Assembly: GCF_000384155.1 (NCBI RefSeq)
Contig: NZ_KB913031.1
Coordinates: 2,784,961 to 2,848,960 of the forward strand
DNA: 64,000 nucleotides
Reading direction: 5' to 3'
DNA from: Methylophilus sp. 42
Lineage (GTDB): Bacteria > Pseudomonadota > Gammaproteobacteria > Burkholderiales > Methylophilaceae
A model generated the notes under the pieces. It ran no database searches. It was not told the origin of the DNA and saw only the letters and a list, made by a program, of their open reading frames with translations. Below, piece by piece: positions 34,210-43,441 of this stretch. Each line of letters opens with the position of its first letter. The first letter of the stretch is position 1. A program made the position numbers and the translations under genes.

Positions 34210-35949
34210 CTAGCGCTTGCTGGTTAACTGCCGCAGAGCCTCACGCTCTGCGTCCGACAGCGTAGAAAATGGCTTTTCAGTCAGCCGCCCTAACAAGGAC
34301 TTTTCACGCGCAATGACTGCCATGTCTGATAATTGGGTACACGCCCCCTCAAATTCAAGCGTGAAGTCCAGCGTTTCGTCCAATAAAGACAACTCACGTT
34401 GCAATTGGTGTCGCAAAACCTCAGAAATATACGGGGTGATCATTTGCAGCAATACCACCGGCCGCGCGTCTGGCTTGGCGACAGCAGCCCTCAACACCAC
34501 ACGCAACATCTGCTCTTCATCGCCTTCGCCGACAATCTCCGCCATCAACGCCGGCTTAGCCCATTGCGGCCGCATCAGCAACATCAAGGCCAGGCGCACA
34601 TACAGCGATAATGGTGTGCGCGAACGCTGGCGCACAGGCTTTTGTTTGGTTTTAACCGGATCTGGCAACTTGAGCATACGTTGCATTTCGCCGCCGGCCA
34701 AGCCGGTCATCTCGGCTACTTTTTTGCGCAATAACATGGCATAACGGGGCGCCTGAATTTGCTTGAGAATAGGCTCGGCATCATTTAAAAACTGCAGCTT
34801 GTCTTCTTGCGAAGCCATCGGGTTATGCTCGCTCAAATGCTGGATAATGTATTGCGACAGCGGCATCGCTTTATCCATTTCCGCCTCAAATGCCTCTTTA
34901 CCAAATTCACGCACAAAACTATCCGGGTCATGTTCGGCAGGCAAAAACAGGAAACGCAACTTGAGACCATCTTTAATCGCCGGCAAAGCGTTCATCACTG
35001 CGCGCCAAGCCGCCGTACGCCCGGCTTTGTCGCCATCAAAACTGAATACAATTTCATCGGTTTGCCGCATCAGCTTGGCAATATGAAACGGGGTAGTTGC
35101 TGTACCCAGCGCCGCGACGGCATATTCAATACCATATTGCGCCAGTGCCACTACATCCATATAACCCTCAACCACCAGCACGCGGCCCGCATCACGGATG
35201 GCGCGACGTGCCATAAACAAGCCATATAATTCATGGCCTTTTTGAAACAGCGGTGTTTCCGGCGAGTTGTAATACTTTGGCGTATCTTCGGGGTTAATCA
35301 CGCGCCCGCCAAAGCCAATTACTTCGCCTTTTTGGTTATGGATGGGGAAAATAATACGGTCACGAAAGCGGTCATAACGGCGCCCTTGTTCGTTCTGCAC
35401 CACCAGCCCGGCGGTCTCCAGCGCCTCAGCCTCATATTGCGGAAACACCGTTTGCAGATTTTGCCAGCCAGCCGGGGCATAACCAACCTGAAACTTGGCC
35501 GCGACCTGACCACTTAAACCGCGGTTTTTCAGGTAATCAATCGCGCGTGGTGATTTTTTCAACTCTGCTTTGTAATAGTTAGCGGCTTGTTGCAAGGTCT
35601 CTTGCAAACTCAATAACACCGCCTTTGAGGGGGACGCTGGTTGATTAGGGTCGCGCTGCTCTTGCGGCACAATCATGCCAATCTGTTTGGCCAGGTCGTG
35701 TATGGCCTCAACAAAACTAAGGCCGTTATACTCCATCAAAAAGCTCAAGGCGGAGCCGTGCGCACCACAACCAAAACAATGGTAAAACTGCTTGGTCGGA
35801 CTGACGGTAAAACTGGGGGATTTTTCGTTATGGAATGGGCAGCAGGCCGAATAATTGGCCCCGGCTTTTTTCAGCGGTACTGCCTTGTCGATGACTTCGA
35901 CAATATCTACGCGATTGAGCAGTTCTTGAATAAAACTTTCGGGGATCAT
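34210..35949 (-). CDS. dnaG: DNA primase
   Basis: A 579-residue primase. The N-terminal zinc ribbon (CCPFHNEKSPSFTVSP and CFGCGAHG) is followed by the TOPRIM catalytic core (VVEGYMDVVAL and FDGDKAGR) and a helical C-terminal domain that contacts DnaB. It makes RNA primers for the replisome. The gap to rpoD (137 bp) may hold a further promoter. Complete and typical in length. Confidence 0.97.
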   Translation of the reverse strand: MIPESFIQELLNRVDIVEVIDKAVPLKKAGANYSACCPFHNEKSPSFTVSPTKQFYHCFGCGAHGSALSFLMEYNGLSFVEAIHDLAKQIGMIVPQEQRDPNQPASPSKAVLLSLQETLQQAANYYKAELKKSPRAIDYLKNRGLSGQVAAKFQVGYAPAGWQNLQTVFPQYEAEALETAGLVVQNEQGRRYDRFRDRIIFPIHNQKGEVIGFGGRVINPEDTPKYYNSPETPLFQKGHELYGLFMARRAIRDAGRVLVVEGYMDVVALAQYGIEYAVAALGTATTPFHIAKLMRQTDEIVFSFDGDKAGRTAAWRAVMNALPAIKDGLKLRFLFLPAEHDPDSFVREFGKEAFEAEMDKAMPLSQYIIQHLSEHNPMASQEDKLQFLNDAEPILKQIQAPRYAMLLRKKVAEMTGLAGGEMQRMLKLPDPVKTKQKPVRQRSRTPLSLYVRLALMLLMRPQWAKPALMAEIVGEGDEEQMLRVVLRAAVAKPDARPVVLLQMITPYISEVLRHQLQRELSLLDETLDFTLEFEGACTQLSDMAVIAREKSLLGRLTEKPFSTLSDAEREALRQLTSKR

Positions 35950-35979
35950 AGATGCAAGTATCGCTTATGCGCACTAAAA

Positions 35980-36008
35980 AAACAAAGGGCGCCAAATGCG
36001 CCCCATTG
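35980..36008 (-). terminator. Terminator after yqeY
   Basis: GGGCGC (35987-35992) pairs with GCGCCC (35998-36003); on the minus strand the stem is followed by TTTGTTTTTTT. Confidence 0.8.
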
Positions 36009-36028
36009 TTTATGCGGTTAAAGACCGA

Positions 36029-36472
36029 TTAACCTAAGGCAGCCTTGATCAGGCCAGAGACTTTCGCCATATCTGCCTTACCTGCGACCAGCGGCTTCAC
36101 CGCACCCACCACTTTACCCATGTCTTTGGCACCCGCAGCACCCGCTTCAGCGATAACCTTGGCGATGATGGCGTTGATTTCATCCTCAGACAATTGCGCT
36201 GGCAGATAAGCCTGCAATACAGTGACTTCAAACTTTTCCTGATCCGCCAGGTCGTGGCGGTTAGCACCTTCAAACGCAGCAATCGAATCACGGCGCTGCT
36301 TGAGCATTTTCTCAATCGCCGCAATCACGGCATCATCATCCAGCTCAATACGCTCGTCGACTTCGCGTTGCTTGATCGCCGCTTGCAACAAACGAATCAC
36401 ACCCAGCTTTTGCATGTCTTTCGCACGCATGGCGGTTTTCATGTCTTCGGAGATTTGTGCTTTCAGGCTCAT
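36029..36472 (-). CDS. yqeY: GatB/YqeY domain protein
   Basis: A 147-residue YqeY-family protein (MSLKAQISEDMKTAMRAKD, ALRMLKAAIKQ-like block, and the C-terminal helical GatB/Yqey part with GKVVGAVKPLVAGKADM). Members are similar to the C-terminal domain of the amidotransferase subunit GatB and may bind tRNA, but the precise role is unknown. ATG 36472 starts the conserved MSLK sequence; the frame extends to 36556 without a supported start there. Lies between dnaG and rpsU, the usual place. Confidence 0.92.
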   Translation of the reverse strand: MSLKAQISEDMKTAMRAKDMQKLGVIRLLQAAIKQREVDERIELDDDAVIAAIEKMLKQRRDSIAAFEGANRHDLADQEKFEVTVLQAYLPAQLSEDEINAIIAKVIAEAGAAGAKDMGKVVGAVKPLVAGKADMAKVSGLIKAALG

Positions 36473-36598
36473 AGAAATATCTTTATCTGAATGGAGGCTT
36501 AAATATGGGCTGTATAAATAGCTAAAGGTTGCGGAAACCCACAACCTTCGCATCATCGGTTAACCTGAAAGCGGCTAACCGTTCACATCCACTAAAAA

Positions 36599-36811
36599 TT
36601 AGTAGAGTTTTGTCGGCAACTGTTGGTTGCGCAGACGACGGTACTGACGTTTAACCGCAGCAGCGGCTTTACGTTTACGTTCCCAAGTTGGCTTCTCGTA
36701 GAACTCGCGTGCACGCAAGTCGTTCAACAAACCGGTTTTTTCAATCAAACGCTTGAAGCGGCGCATTGCAACGTCAAACGGTTCGTTCTCTTTCACACGA
36801 ATAGCGGTCAT
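36599..36811 (-). CDS. rpsU: 30S ribosomal protein S21
   Basis: A 70-residue S21: [26 protein letters not shown] and the Lys/Arg-rich C-terminal helix ([18 protein letters not shown]). It binds the 30S platform near the anti-Shine-Dalgarno of 16S rRNA. First gene of the rpsU-yqeY-dnaG-rpoD series. Confidence 0.97.
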   Translation of the reverse strand: MTAIRVKENEPFDVAMRRFKRLIEKTGLLNDLRAREFYEKPTWERKRKAAAAVKRQYRRLRNQQLPTKLY

Positions 36812-36946
36812 GTAAATCCCTATCCTTCAAAAATGGTTGGCAAATCGTGCATGCGGATTGATGCAGCACTGAAAACCGCGTATTCTATCGCGCTTATTTG
36901 GATTTATCAATCATTTCCGCAAAATATTGTCTGCGAGAAAGCACGT

Positions 36947-37969
36947 ATGTTGGTATTGGGCATTGAATCTTCTTGTGATGAAACCGGGGTAGCGTTGTAC
37001 GACACGCGCCGCGGGCTGTTGGCGCACGCCCTGCACTCACAAGTAGACATGCATGCCGCTTATGGTGGTGTGGTGCCGGAACTCGCTTCACGCGATCATA
37101 TACGCCGCGCATTGCCACTGACCCAACAAGTCCTGGCACAAGCCGATAAAACCCTGCAAGACATAGAAGGCATCGCTTACACACAAGGCCCTGGCCTGGC
37201 TGGTGCCTTGCTGGTAGGCACAAGCATTGCGCAATCACTGGCCATGGCGCTCAATGTACCCACCATCGGCGTGCACCACCTGGAGGGCCATTTGCTGGCG
37301 CCCATGCTGGAAGAAAATCCGCCAGCCTTCCCATTTGTTGCCTTGCTGGTTTCAGGCGGCCACAGCCAACTGATGCGCGTAGACGGTATCGGCCAATATG
37401 AGCTCTTAGGTGATACGCTGGATGACGCCGCTGGCGAAGCATTCGACAAAACCGCTAAATTACTTGGGTTAGGTTATCCCGGCGGACCGGCCGTCTCCAA
37501 ACTAGCCGACCAGGGCAAACCGCATTTTCAACTACCGCGCCCCATGCTCAACAGCCCGGATTTGAACTTCAGCTTTAGCGGCCTCAAAACAGCGGTGCTC
37601 ACGCTAGTCAACAACCAGCCACAACTGGATGATGACACCGTCAAAGATATTGCCTGGGAGTTTCAGGAGTCCGTCACCGAGATTCTGGTGCACAAGTGCC
37701 TCAAAGCACTCAAGCAAACCAAGCTGAAACGGCTGGTGGTCTCGGGCGGCGTGGGTGCCAACAAGCGCCTGCGCATCAGACTTAACGAAGCCGCCAGCAA
37801 GCACGGCATCAGCGTCAGTTACCCACGGCTGGAGTTCTGCACCGATAATGGTGCCATGATTGCGTTTGCCGGTGCCATGCGTTTACACGCCATGCAAGCA
37901 GTGAAACAAGATTACAGCTTCAGCATCCGCCCACGCTGGGATTTATCGGAGCTCAAAGCCCCCGCCTAA
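36947..37969 (+). CDS. tsaD: tRNA N6-adenosine threonylcarbamoyltransferase
   Basis: A 340-residue TsaD/Kae1/Gcp protein. [19 protein letters not shown] is the invariant N-terminus, the metal site is HLEGH in [12 protein letters not shown], and the ATPase motif is [14 protein letters not shown]. With TsaB, TsaE and TsaC2 it makes t6A37 in ANN-decoding tRNAs. ATG 36947 fits the family start; the frame is open much further upstream but overlaps rpsU on the other strand. It is divergent from rpsU, as in many proteobacteria. Confidence 0.97.
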   Translation: MLVLGIESSCDETGVALYDTRRGLLAHALHSQVDMHAAYGGVVPELASRDHIRRALPLTQQVLAQADKTLQDIEGIAYTQGPGLAGALLVGTSIAQSLAMALNVPTIGVHHLEGHLLAPMLEENPPAFPFVALLVSGGHSQLMRVDGIGQYELLGDTLDDAAGEAFDKTAKLLGLGYPGGPAVSKLADQGKPHFQLPRPMLNSPDLNFSFSGLKTAVLTLVNNQPQLDDDTVKDIAWEFQESVTEILVHKCLKALKQTKLKRLVVSGGVGANKRLRIRLNEAASKHGISVSYPRLEFCTDNGAMIAFAGAMRLHAMQAVKQDYSFSIRPRWDLSELKAPA

Positions 37970-37979
37970 ATATGGTTGG

Positions 37980-38591
37980 CTATTTTTTGCCGAAGCGGCT
38001 TTCAGTGCCTGCCAGCAACTTCTCAATATTGCCCTGATGGCGAATAATCAAAAACGCCGTCATCACGACAACCACCGCCACATACACCGGATAAGGTGAC
38101 AAGAACTGCCAGGCAATCACGGGGGCCAATATTGCAGCGACCAGGGCAGACAATGAAGAAATTCGGCTGATTAAAAACACAACTAGCCAGACCGCCACCA
38201 CACTTAACGCCAACCAGCCGGAAAACGCAATCATCACGCCCAACGCTGTCGCCACGCCTTTGCCGCCTTTGAACTTATGGTAAATCGGGTACAAATGCCC
38301 AATAAATACCGCCAGACCCACCAACGCGACCACATCCATTAACATCCCGGCTTGCAATGCCAGCCAGGTCGGCAACCAGCCCTTAAAAGCATCACCCAGT
38401 AAAGTCAGAATCGCAGCGGATTTCTTACCGCTACGCGCCACATTGGTCGCGCCTATATTGCCACTGCCCACCGTGCGCGGATCAGGCAGGCGATATAGCT
38501 TGCTGATGATAATGCCAAAGGCGATCGACCCAATCAGATAAGCTGCCACAACCCACACCAGCGCCTCAATATCAAACCCAATTTCGTTCAT
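37980..38591 (-). CDS. plsY: Glycerol-3-phosphate acyltransferase PlsY
   Basis: A 203-residue membrane acyltransferase with five helices. The three PlsY motifs are visible: GSGNIGATNVAR (~42-53), the KFKGGKGVATALG motif (~107-119), and the C-terminal RHQGNIEKLLAGTE. It transfers the acyl group of acyl phosphate to glycerol-3-phosphate, the first step of phospholipid synthesis. It is divergent from folB and convergent with tsaD. Confidence 0.96.
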   Translation of the reverse strand: MNEIGFDIEALVWVVAAYLIGSIAFGIIISKLYRLPDPRTVGSGNIGATNVARSGKKSAAILTLLGDAFKGWLPTWLALQAGMLMDVVALVGLAVFIGHLYPIYHKFKGGKGVATALGVMIAFSGWLALSVVAVWLVVFLISRISSLSALVAAILAPVIAWQFLSPYPVYVAVVVVMTAFLIIRHQGNIEKLLAGTESRFGKK

Positions 38592-38704
38592 GCGTAAATT
38601 CCAGTGAAATGCAGCCGCTTATGCCAGCCACTGCACGATGTTGTATGATGCCGAATCATACTGGATTCCGGCCTGCGCGGAAATAACAACAAGGGTGCAC
38701 CTCA

Positions 38705-39055
38705 ATGGATATTATCTTTCTCGAACAAGTCAAAGTGCAAACCAAACTCGGCGTTCCCGAGTGGGAGCGCGCGGTCGCGCAGACTGTCATTCTGGATATC
38801 GAAATCGGCTATGACTTTAGCAAAGCCTGCCAGACCGATGCGATTGAAGACACGATTGATTATGGGCAAGTGGCTGCCCGCATTCGGGAAACATTAGCAG
38901 AACACAGCTTTAAACTGGTTGAAGCCCTGGGTGAGCATGTGTGCCAGCTGATTCTGCAGGAATTTAAAGCGCAGAATGTGAAGTTAAAAGTGAGTAAACC
39001 GGGGATATTGCCGGGGTTGAAGGCTTTAGGGATTCAAATTTACCGTGCAGCATAA
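38705..39055 (+). CDS. folB: Dihydroneopterin aldolase
   Basis: A 116-residue FolB with MDIIFLEQVKVQTKLGVPEWER, catalytic-site residues in DTIDYGQVAARI and LVEALGEHVCQLIL, and the C-terminal KVSKPGILPGLKALGI. It converts dihydroneopterin to 6-hydroxymethyl-dihydropterin in folate synthesis. The plsY-folB divergence is common in betaproteobacteria. ATG 38705 has ACCTCA as a weak ribosome-binding site. Confidence 0.95.
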   Translation: MDIIFLEQVKVQTKLGVPEWERAVAQTVILDIEIGYDFSKACQTDAIEDTIDYGQVAARIRETLAEHSFKLVEALGEHVCQLILQEFKAQNVKLKVSKPGILPGLKALGIQIYRAA

Positions 39056-39067
39056 ATTCAAAGCCCC

Positions 39068-39616
39068 TTTCGCCTTTAGGCGAGTCACTTTCTGATGCTT
39101 GCCCCTCAGAAAGTAACCAAAGAGGAGGGCACCCAGCCATCACGGCCTAAAGGCTCCCTTGCGTTGCTCAACAAAATAAGACGGTCACGAAACTCATCCT
39201 AGCGGGCTGCACACTACGCAGCCCACCGCTGGATTCAGACAGTCGCTCCCTCTACTCTTATTTTGTCTCCGCTACTCAGCGTGATGGGATGGGATTTATC
39301 TCGCCAAACTCACATCGCATAAATGCGGATGGTTCAAAAACCAGACTCTTTTGTTAACCCTGCTAAACGATGGCGCTCGCGGGTGCTCGGGGTCCCCATC
39401 TGCCGCGCCGAGCAACGCAGGGTTGGCGGGAGTCTTCGGCCATCGGCTGTCCGAGTTCCGCAACAAGCCACGTTTTATGTGGCTTGTCAGGGCGAGTTTC
39501 GATGGACGCCCGGCAATTCGAGTAGCACAGGATAAAAGCGGAAGCTGGGGTGTCTTGTTCTTTGCCTTCTTTCTTATGGACAAGCATAAGAAAGAATGGT
39601 CGCCGAAAAGGCGAAA
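39068..39616. mobile_element. MITE-like intergenic element with terminal inverted repeats
   Basis: A 549-bp gene-free element fills most of the folB-xerD gap. The left end (39068-39122) begins TTTCGCCTTTAGGCGA and contains the hairpin ACTTTCTGA...TCAGAAAGT; the right end (39560-39616), read in reverse, begins TTTCGCCTTTTCGGCGA and contains TTTCTTATG...CATAAGAAA. The two ends are imperfect inverted repeats over about 55 bp and each is itself palindromic. Similar intergenic units recur in betaproteobacterial genomes, in my recollection. Reading frames inside it are not credible genes, and no transposase is present. Confidence 0.7.
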
Positions 39617-39641
39617 AGCAACTGATCACAAGCACACAAAA

Positions 39642-40559
39642 CTACCCCCTAGGATGATGCACCTTATGCAGCTGCTGCAATCTCTCCCTAGCCACATGCG
39701 TATAAATCTGCGTGGTCGAAATATCCGCATGCCCCAGCAACATCTGCACTACACGCAAATCCGCGCCATGATTGAGCAAATGCGTAGCAAACGCATGGCG
39801 CAACACATGCGGGCTGATATGTTGAGAGATGCCTGCTTGCACTGCATACCGCTGAATAATGTGCCAGAATGCATGCCGCGTCATGGCCGCGCCGCGTGTG
39901 GTGACGAATACCGCATCACTCAGGCTGCCTTTTAATATCTCAGGCCGCGCGATCACCAGGTAGCGGTCTATCCATTCTGCCGCTTCTTGCCCCATAGGTA
40001 CCAAGCGCGTCTTACTGCCCTTGCCCGTCACCCGCACTACCCCGTCTTGCGTACTGACTTCGGCAATACTCACATTGACCAACTCGGAGACGCGCAAACC
40101 ACTGGCATATAATAATTCCAGCATAGCGCGATCGCGCAGACCCAACGGTGTATTCACATCCGGCGCATGCAGCAAATCTTCCACCTGCGACTCACTCAAG
40201 GTCTTGGGCAGTGATTTTGGCATTTTTGGCGCTTCGATATGCAGCGTCGGATCTTGCTTGATCAGGTTAGCCAGTAAGGCATAGCGGTAAAACCGGCGCA
40301 GGGTTGCAATCAAACGATTGATACTGCGCACTTTGACTAACGGAAAACGATGGGCGAGGTATTCCTGCACATGGTGTGATTGAACGCTCCACAGCATTAG
40401 CGATTGCTTGCCACACCACTCGGCAAAGCCCTTTAAATCATTGCGATAGCTTGATAGGGTGTTGGCTGACAAGCCATCTTCCAGCCATAGCTGGTCGATA
40501 AAAACATCAATTTCAGGAAAATGCGCTGTGACTGCCACAGCATTCTTTTTTTGCCGCAT
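39642..40559 (-). CDS. xerD: Tyrosine recombinase XerD
   Basis: This 305-residue protein has an N-terminal SAM-like core-binding domain (~15-95) and the catalytic domain with Arg in YASGLRVSEL, Lys in TGKGSKTRLVP, HxxR in PHVLRHAFATHLLNHG, the second His in LGHADISTTQIYTH and Tyr just after it. It resolves chromosome dimers at dif together with XerC and FtsK. It is a complete, typical XerD and shows no sign of being an element-specific integrase. Confidence 0.94.
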   Translation of the reverse strand: MRQKKNAVAVTAHFPEIDVFIDQLWLEDGLSANTLSSYRNDLKGFAEWCGKQSLMLWSVQSHHVQEYLAHRFPLVKVRSINRLIATLRRFYRYALLANLIKQDPTLHIEAPKMPKSLPKTLSESQVEDLLHAPDVNTPLGLRDRAMLELLYASGLRVSELVNVSIAEVSTQDGVVRVTGKGSKTRLVPMGQEAAEWIDRYLVIARPEILKGSLSDAVFVTTRGAAMTRHAFWHIIQRYAVQAGISQHISPHVLRHAFATHLLNHGADLRVVQMLLGHADISTTQIYTHVARERLQQLHKVHHPRG

Positions 40560-40567
40560 GTGATCGC

Positions 40568-41062
40568 TTATTTGTGTCGCTGCTCATGCGCCAACAACCA
40601 GCGCTTGATCTCCAAGCCGCCATCTATGCCTTGCATAAAGCCACCCAGGCCATTGCTAGCCACGATGCGGTGACAAGGATTAAACAAAGGCAAAGGGTTG
40701 GCGCCACAGGCATTCGCAACTGCGCGCGGACCAGACTTTACCGCAGCGGCTAACTGGCCATAAGTGCGCGTTTCACCGACGGGAATTTCACGCATGGCTT
40801 GCCATACGCCTTGCTGAAATGGGGTACCAAGATTGCTGGCAATCTGTTGCCAAGCATGGTTTGGATTGTCTAGATAAGCCGCCACTTGGTCAGCCACCGC
40901 TTGTGCACGCAGATTTGGCCGGGCCTTGACCGGTAAGGCATGCAGCAAAAACTGCAAGGTTTCTCCTGCCTCATCACAGCGTACGCCGACGAAGCCGAAT
41001 GGCGCCGGGACTAAGGCATCAAGTTCATCATAAAGACTCTTCATCACGCTATTAAACTGCAA
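40568..41062 (-). CDS. ogt: Methylated-DNA-protein-cysteine methyltransferase
   Basis: A 164-residue DNA repair methyltransferase. The active-site motif NPCHRIV contains the acceptor Cys130, preceded by the helix-turn-helix with the Arg finger (SGPRAVANACGANP) and TYGQLAAAV. It repairs O6-methylguanine in one turnover. The N-terminal domain lacks the Ada-type zinc cysteines, so this is the Ogt/MGMT type. It ends 9 bp before the xerD start. Confidence 0.92.
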   Translation of the reverse strand: MQFNSVMKSLYDELDALVPAPFGFVGVRCDEAGETLQFLLHALPVKARPNLRAQAVADQVAAYLDNPNHAWQQIASNLGTPFQQGVWQAMREIPVGETRTYGQLAAAVKSGPRAVANACGANPLPLFNPCHRIVASNGLGGFMQGIDGGLEIKRWLLAHEQRHK

Positions 41063-41103
41063 TCTTGCCTAGGCTGCAACCAAGCGCAGCGGCAGCAGGT
41101 AAT

Positions 41104-41134
41104 AAAAAAGCCCAGATCGAAATCCGGGCTTTTT
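41104..41134 (-). terminator. Terminator of the rpsP-rimM-trmD-rplS operon
   Basis: AAAAAGCCC (41105-41113) pairs with GGGCTTTTT (41126-41134), enclosing GAT/ATC; the minus-strand transcript ends in a T-run. Confidence 0.8.
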
Positions 41135-41149
41135 GGTGCAACGTTTAAA

Positions 41150-41539
41150 TTAACCGTTGTTTGCAGCGATGTCTTTCTCGCGCGCAACCAATTTCTCTTT
41201 AATACGTGCAGATTTACCTGAACGCTCACGCAAGTAGTACAGTTTAGCGCGGCGAACATCACCACGGCGTTTCACTTCGATAGAAGCGATTTGTGGAGAG
41301 TAAGTCTGGAATGTACGCTCAACACCTTCACCTGAAGAGATTTTACGCACGATGAATGAGGAGTTCAGACCTCTGTTACGCTTGGCGATCACAACGCCTT
41401 CGTAAGCCTGCACACGTTTACGTGTACCTTCAACCACGTTTACACCAACGATCACTGTGTCGCCTGGCGCAAAGCTAGGGATGGTTTTGTTCAAACGAGC
41501 AATTTCTTCTTGCTCTAACATTTTGATAATGTCTGCCAT
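41150..41539 (-). CDS. rplS: 50S ribosomal protein L19
   Basis: A 129-residue L19: [37 protein letters not shown] and [25 protein letters not shown] are the standard blocks. It sits at the 30S-50S interface. Last gene of the four-gene operon; the terminator begins 16 bp after the stop. Confidence 0.98.
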   Translation of the reverse strand: MADIIKMLEQEEIARLNKTIPSFAPGDTVIVGVNVVEGTRKRVQAYEGVVIAKRNRGLNSSFIVRKISSGEGVERTFQTYSPQIASIEVKRRGDVRRAKLYYLRERSGKSARIKEKLVAREKDIAANNG

Positions 41540-41571
41540 ATTGGTTCCTTTTAATTGTAAAGAGCTCGTTC

Positions 41572-42306
41572 CTACTCTACATCCTTGAGTAGCCTAGCCT
41601 CTTCTTTCGTCAACGGCCTTTCGGCCAATAAATCCGGGCGTTTCGCCCTTGTTAGCAGTAGCGATTGCTGTAATCGCCATTGTCTAATCTTTTCATGATG
41701 CCCGGAAAGTAATACTTCGGGCACCTTCAATCCTGCAAATTCTTCCGGGCGCGTGTAATGCGGATAATCCAGCAGGCCATTCACAAACGAATCTTCCTGT
41801 GCTGAATCAGCATCACCCAACGCGCCTGGCAATTGCCGGATGATCGCATCCAGCAGCACCATGGCGGGTAACTCACCACCACTTAATACATAGTCACCAA
41901 TGGAGACTTCTTCATCCACCAGTGTATCCAGCACACGCTGGTCTACGCCTTCATAGCGACTGGCTAACAACACCAGCCCCTGACATTCTTTTAGCTGCAA
42001 CACTTTTTCGTGCGTCAGCGGTTTACCGCGTGGTGACAAATGGATCACCCTGGGTGACAATCCTTGTGCCTGCAACCGCGCTTTGGCATCACCAATCGCA
42101 GCAGTTAGCGGCTCAGCCAGCATCACCATACCAGGACCACCGCCATAAGGTCTATCATCGACCGTATGGTGCACGTCCTGCGTATATTGGCGAGGATTGG
42201 TCAGCGTTAACTGATACAAACCACGTTGCCTGGCACGGCTGGTAATGCCATATTCAGTCAGTGCCGCAAACATCTCAGGAAACAAACTGATGACTTCAAT
42301 CTGCAT
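41572..42306 (-). CDS. trmD: tRNA (guanine-N1)-methyltransferase
   Basis: A 244-residue SPOUT methyltransferase. The knotted SAM site appears as [13 protein letters not shown] and the [21 protein letters not shown] block, with [12 protein letters not shown] near the N-terminus. It methylates G37 of tRNAs reading CNN to prevent frameshifts. ATG 42306 begins the conserved [13 protein letters not shown]; an in-frame ATG 12 bases upstream is less likely. 17 bp after rimM. Confidence 0.97.
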   Translation of the reverse strand: MQIEVISLFPEMFAALTEYGITSRARQRGLYQLTLTNPRQYTQDVHHTVDDRPYGGGPGMVMLAEPLTAAIGDAKARLQAQGLSPRVIHLSPRGKPLTHEKVLQLKECQGLVLLASRYEGVDQRVLDTLVDEEVSIGDYVLSGGELPAMVLLDAIIRQLPGALGDADSAQEDSFVNGLLDYPHYTRPEEFAGLKVPEVLLSGHHEKIRQWRLQQSLLLTRAKRPDLLAERPLTKEEARLLKDVE

Positions 42307-42323
42307 CATGAGAGCCACCTTCT

Positions 42324-42875
42324 TTAAAAATCAGCATCCCAATCTACCAGCACAGTGCCTGCTTGCAAATCCACCTCGGGCACCGCTTCACTGGTAAACG
42401 GAATCAAGCGCTCACGGTACTCCTGCTGCAACTTGCCATCTTTACCTTTAACGCTGGTTGGCTGCGCTTCACGGACCACGAGCACATCATTCGCGCCAGT
42501 TTCAAACACCTGCGTAATGTTGCCAAAAGCCACACCCTGCGCATTGGTCACACTCAATCCAATCAAGTCTGACCAGTAATACTCACCTTCTTCAGGCTCA
42601 GGCAGCGACTCACGCGGTACGGCGATTTGCTGCCCTTTCAAGGCAAACGCTGCATCGCGATCAGCCACTCCCGCCAGCTTGATCAGCAACACGTCATTGT
42701 GAAGCTTGGCTTGTTCAACCGTTGCTTCACGCCAATTCGGCGCTTTACCTACCCACCAGGCATCATAATCCAGCAAGCCGTCCAGATACTCCGTATCCGG
42801 CACCACTTTCACCCAGCCATAAACGCCATATGGGGCGACGATGCGCCCCATTACGACCATGTTTTCAAACGCCAT
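42324..42875 (-). CDS. rimM: Ribosome maturation factor RimM
   Basis: A 183-residue RimM with an N-terminal beta-barrel ([18 protein letters not shown]) and the C-terminal PRC-barrel ([22 protein letters not shown] and [23 protein letters not shown]). It binds S19 and helps 30S maturation. Located between rpsP and trmD, the canonical order. Confidence 0.96.
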   Translation of the reverse strand: MAFENMVVMGRIVAPYGVYGWVKVVPDTEYLDGLLDYDAWWVGKAPNWREATVEQAKLHNDVLLIKLAGVADRDAAFALKGQQIAVPRESLPEPEEGEYYWSDLIGLSVTNAQGVAFGNITQVFETGANDVLVVREAQPTSVKGKDGKLQQEYRERLIPFTSEAVPEVDLQAGTVLVDWDADF

Positions 42876-42898
42876 CTGAATTAAGGCGCTAAAAACAA

Positions 42899-43360
42899 TT
42901 ACTCAGCAGCTGGTGTTTCAGCAGCAGCGGCTTCTGCGGCAGCAGCTGCATCAGCCTCTGCTTTGGCTTTAGCATCGGCTTCCGCTTTAGCGGCAGCTTC
43001 TGCAGCGGCGGCGTCAGCTTCAGCTTTCAACTTGGCAGCAGCTTCAGCGATTGCTTTTTCTTTAGCAGCTTCAGCTTTGGCAACTTCTTTCGCTTTAACA
43101 GCAGCCATACCTTCAGCGCCTTTAGCGTGGAATTTTACCAAACGTGCCACGGTCTCAGACAGTTGTGCACCGTTGTCCACCCAGTATTGTGTACGTGCTT
43201 CATCGATACGCAAGCCTTCAGCGCCAGCGCGTGCAGATGGATTGTAGAAACCAACGCGCTCGATAAAACGACCGTCACGACGGTTGCGCGAATCTGCTAC
43301 AACCAGGCTGTAGAACGGGTTCTTTTTGGAGCCACCACGTGATAAACGAATAACGACCAT
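42899..43360 (-). CDS. rpsP: 30S ribosomal protein S16 with a long alanine/lysine-rich tail
   Basis: Residues 1-~82 are ordinary S16 ([25 protein letters not shown] and the [32 protein letters not shown] region). Residues ~83-153 form an unusual low-complexity tail of Ala with Lys, Glu and Asp ([18 protein letters not shown]...), expected to be a charged alpha helix. The S16 family is normally about 80-90 residues, so the tail nearly doubles the protein. A sigma-70 promoter lies 45 bp upstream. Confidence 0.96.
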   Translation of the reverse strand: MVVIRLSRGGSKKNPFYSLVVADSRNRRDGRFIERVGFYNPSARAGAEGLRIDEARTQYWVDNGAQLSETVARLVKFHAKGAEGMAAVKAKEVAKAEAAKEKAIAEAAAKLKAEADAAAAEAAAKAEADAKAKAEADAAAAAEAAAAETPAAE

Positions 43361-43404
43361 AATCTTGTTCTCTTAAAATTGAATTTCTTTGCAGAAAGGC
43401 GCGG

Positions 43405-43434
43405 ATTATACTTGATATTATCAAAGCATGGCAA
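43405..43434 (-). promoter_or_regulatory. Sigma-70 promoter of the rpsP operon
   Basis: On the minus strand TTGCCA (43434-43429) and TATAAT (43410-43405) are separated by 18 bp. The -10 is a perfect consensus and lies 44 bp before the rpsP start. Confidence 0.65.
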
Positions 43435-43441
43435 GTGTTTT

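Noticed and set aside
36623-36946. N-terminal extension of tsaD by 108 codons
   Set aside because: It would overlap rpsU on the opposite strand and precede the invariant [12 protein letters not shown] start of TsaD.
39296-39935. Several overlapping ORFs of 70-194 codons on both strands between folB and xerD
   Set aside because: They lie within the inverted-repeat element or antisense to xerD, have no ribosome-binding sites, and show arginine/proline-rich sequence of the kind produced by shadow frames.
39642-40559. XerD as the integrase of the accessory region
   Set aside because: It is a complete, canonical chromosomal XerD in an ordinary context and 7.5 kb from the tRNA site; nothing ties it to the tRNA-type repeats.
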